A DNA stretch of 8,320 bases from an uncultured Eggerthella sp. GTDB lineage: Bacteria; Actinomycetota; Coriobacteriia; Coriobacteriales; Eggerthellaceae. Position 1 is the stretch's first letter; every line of letters begins with the position of its first letter. Where the stretch lies: assembly GCA_900548955.1 (NCBI GenBank), contig URMQ01000067.1, positions 1-8,320 on the forward strand, written 5' to 3'. Below are positions 6,742 through 8,320 of the stretch, in pieces. The position numbers were made by a program, and so were the translations under genes. The notes beneath the pieces are model-generated. The model was given only the letters and a program-made list of their open reading frames with translations, made no database searches and was not told where the DNA came from.

Positions 6742-7491
6742 ATGAGTGTCTTATCAAAACATATAGCAGCTCCCCTACTTACTTTTATTGAGCCGCAAAT
6801 TGAACAGCTGCACATCGACATGAAGCCAATTCGCTGTGGGGTATATGGTTCTCTTGATAATGACATCGCCTCTGGTTTTTTATGGGCGGCTTCTCTAGGA
6901 GGAGATTGTCTTATCGCTTACCATCATCTTGTTCTTCGCGAACCTACAATACTTGATGAACACCCAGATAAATATTGCTGTATTGCTTCATCCTCTGAAG
7001 CAACCATCGAATCATCCGAAGAGCTACTTAAAGTTAATCATCCTCAAAAATATGAAAACCTCTGCACGTTTTCGTCTAATGGTGGAGACATATCCTGTTT
7101 GCTAAAAGCAAACGTTCCCTACGATTCGGTAAGCCTCAGCTACACTCCCCTGTTTTTTAAAAAATTAAAAATTCAATATCCAAACACCTTTGACCATATA
7201 GAAGAAGGAATGGACAGCCTTCCTCCAGAACTTTTACCTGATAGTTTGCGTTCCTTACTACGCGTTTTTAACCCCCAGCAAGCCCTTCAGCCAGGTGCAG
7301 AACTCTATTGTCATGCAAAAGTTCTTGAAGCACTGAGTCTTTTGATGCCAAAAATTACTCAGTTTGAATCGTCCAACCAACAAGAAGAAATAGCTCAGTC
7401 AAGAAAGCCTTACGACATTAGTGAGAAAGATATTGCAGATTCGATAAAAGCACGAATAGCTTTGCGCTTGCAATCGCAGGATGTGGTCTGA
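6742..7491 (+). CDS. AraC-family regulator, N-terminal sensing domain only (3' truncated)
   Basis: About 240 genuine residues match, from memory, the ligand-sensing half of AraC-type regulators encoded beside ABC pairs in gut Actinobacteria and Clostridia. Recognisable stretches are an early beta-rich part (LIAYHHLVL at about 58-66), FSSNGGDISCLLKANVPYDS in the middle, and the helical PGAELYCHAKVLEALSLLM near 192-210. ISEKDIADSIKARI at about 226-239 should be the linker before two helix-turn-helix motifs, but these are absent. The sequence changes to hppA DNA near base 7455, and the last ten or so codons to the stop at 7489-7491 are hppA read out of frame. The start at 6742 is the first possible one after an in-frame stop at 6691; no Shine-Dalgarno precedes it. 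The gene is divergent from the ABC operon, its likely target. As written the product could not bind DNA. Confidence 0.7.
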   Translation: MSVLSKHIAAPLLTFIEPQIEQLHIDMKPIRCGVYGSLDNDIASGFLWAASLGGDCLIAYHHLVLREPTILDEHPDKYCCIASSSEATIESSEELLKVNHPQKYENLCTFSSNGGDISCLLKANVPYDSVSLSYTPLFFKKLKIQYPNTFDHIEEGMDSLPPELLPDSLRSLLRVFNPQQALQPGAELYCHAKVLEALSLLMPKITQFESSNQQEEIAQSRKPYDISEKDIADSIKARIALRLQSQDVV

Positions 7492-8320
7492 TCGCTTCTA
7501 TCCTTGGAACATTCTTCGTAAGAGGCGGAGAGAACACAAATCCTCAGAAAGCTCTTACAAAAGGAAGCTATGCTTCTTCAGCAATCGTAATCATTGCTTC
7601 TTTAGCACTTAGCTGGGTGCTTTTCGGAAACATGAACGCAGCAATCGCAGTTATCGCTGGTCTGATTGTTGGTGTTATCATTGGTAACATCACAGAGTAC
7701 TATACATCAGCAGATTACAAACCGGTTAAAGGAATCGGAGAGCAGTCTGAGACAGGTGCAGCTACAACAATCATCAGTGGTCTTGCAGTTGGTATGAAAT
7801 CAACAGCTATCCCGCTGCTTCTGATCTGTGTTGGTATTTTTGTTTCTTATAATGTATTTGGTCTGTATGGAATTGCTCTTGCAGCAGTTGGTATGCTTTC
7901 TACAACAGGAATCACTGTTGCAGTTGATGCATATGGTCCGATCGCAGACAACGCTGGTGGTATCGCAGAGATGTCCGGTCTGGACGAAAGTGTGAGAAAC
8001 ATCACAGACAAGCTGGACAGCGTCGGCAACACAACGGCGGCAATCGGAAAGGGCTTTGCCATCGGTTCTGCTGCCCTGACAGCTCTGGCTCTGTTTGTGT
8101 CCTATGCTCAGGCGGTAAATCTTACGACTATTGATATTTTAAATCCGAAGGTAATCATCGGATTATTTATCGGAGGCATGCTGCCCTTCCTCTTCTCAGC
8201 CATCACCATGGAATCGGTGTCCAAGGCGGCTTATAAGATGATCGAGGAGGTCAGAAGACAGTTCCGGGAGGATCCGGGTATCTTAAAGGGCGAGAGCCGT
8301 CCTGACTATACGTCCTGTGT
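7461..8320 (+). CDS. hppA: Membrane-bound ion-pumping pyrophosphatase, internal fragment
   Basis: An open frame of about 286 codons without a start belongs to the M-PPase family, which couples pyrophosphate hydrolysis to H+ or Na+ transport across the membrane. Visible hallmarks are FFVRGGENTNPQKAL, then several hydrophobic helices, DAYGPIADNAGG (from 7926) and GNTTAAIGKG (8025-8054). The Ala at 8037-8039 and Gly at 8046-8048 replace the Lys and Thr of potassium-independent enzymes, so this is a potassium-dependent type. Similarity starts at FALAIAGCGLIAS, base 7461, with no N-terminal half; the 3' end runs off the window at RPDYTSC. Arginine is often AGA here (for example in FFVR, SVR, EVRR), unlike the CGC/CGT of carB. 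It looks Lachnospiraceae-like and is probably joined artificially to the regulator gene. Confidence 0.93.

Noticed and set aside
7847..8062. 71-aa minus-strand frame
   Set aside because: Antisense to hppA; its proline- and serine-rich sequence is the usual shadow of Gly/Ala-rich membrane helices.
6742..8320. Regulator-pyrophosphatase fusion protein
   Set aside because: The two frames differ and the regulator frame stops at 7491; there is no single continuous reading frame.

Overview
The window looks like an assembly of DNA from two different sources. The central block, about 54 to 7460, reads as one coherent Gram-positive chromosome segment of moderate GC. Protein similarity recalled from memory suggests an actinobacterial gut or oral Coriobacteriia-type organism, but no search was run. 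Both ends switch abruptly, inside conserved genes, to sequence that does not belong. At the left, CarB similarity stops after residue 609 and bases 1-53 read instead as the start of an unrelated basic protein on the + strand. At the right, an AraC-type regulator is cut before its DNA-binding domain and runs directly into the middle of a Clostridia/Lachnospiraceae-like membrane pyrophosphatase in another reading frame.

Layout: (1) 54-1880, minus: the first 609 codons of carB, the carbamoyl-phosphate synthase large subunit. (2) 1881-2124: a gene-free stretch rich in inverted repeats. (3) 2125-2676, minus: a small flavodoxin-domain protein. (4) 2677-2858: the flavodoxin leader, with an 18-bp inverted repeat, and a strong rho-independent terminator that closes the ABC operon. 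(5) 2859-4637 and 4638-6452, minus: two full-size ABC half-transporters, with the upstream stop codon directly abutting the downstream start. They resemble the IrtAB/YbtPQ siderophore-transport type. (6) 6453-6741: a divergent control region with a 12-bp perfect palindrome and repeated half-sites. (7) 6742-7491, plus: the N-terminal ligand-sensing part of an AraC-family regulator, truncated. (8) about 7461-8320, plus: an internal piece of hppA.

The biologically meaningful unit is the divergent AraC-regulator/heterodimeric ABC transporter locus, with a flavodoxin gene behind it on its own transcript. The likely logic is that the regulator senses a small ligand, such as a metal chelate or siderophore, and controls the transporter pair. 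The flavodoxin could supply low-potential electrons, but a functional link is inference. carB is a separate housekeeping gene and is not next to carA here. I found no CRISPR array, tRNA, rRNA or insertion sequence. I do not see a convincing new defence or mobile system; the most striking facts are the two gene-splitting junctions.
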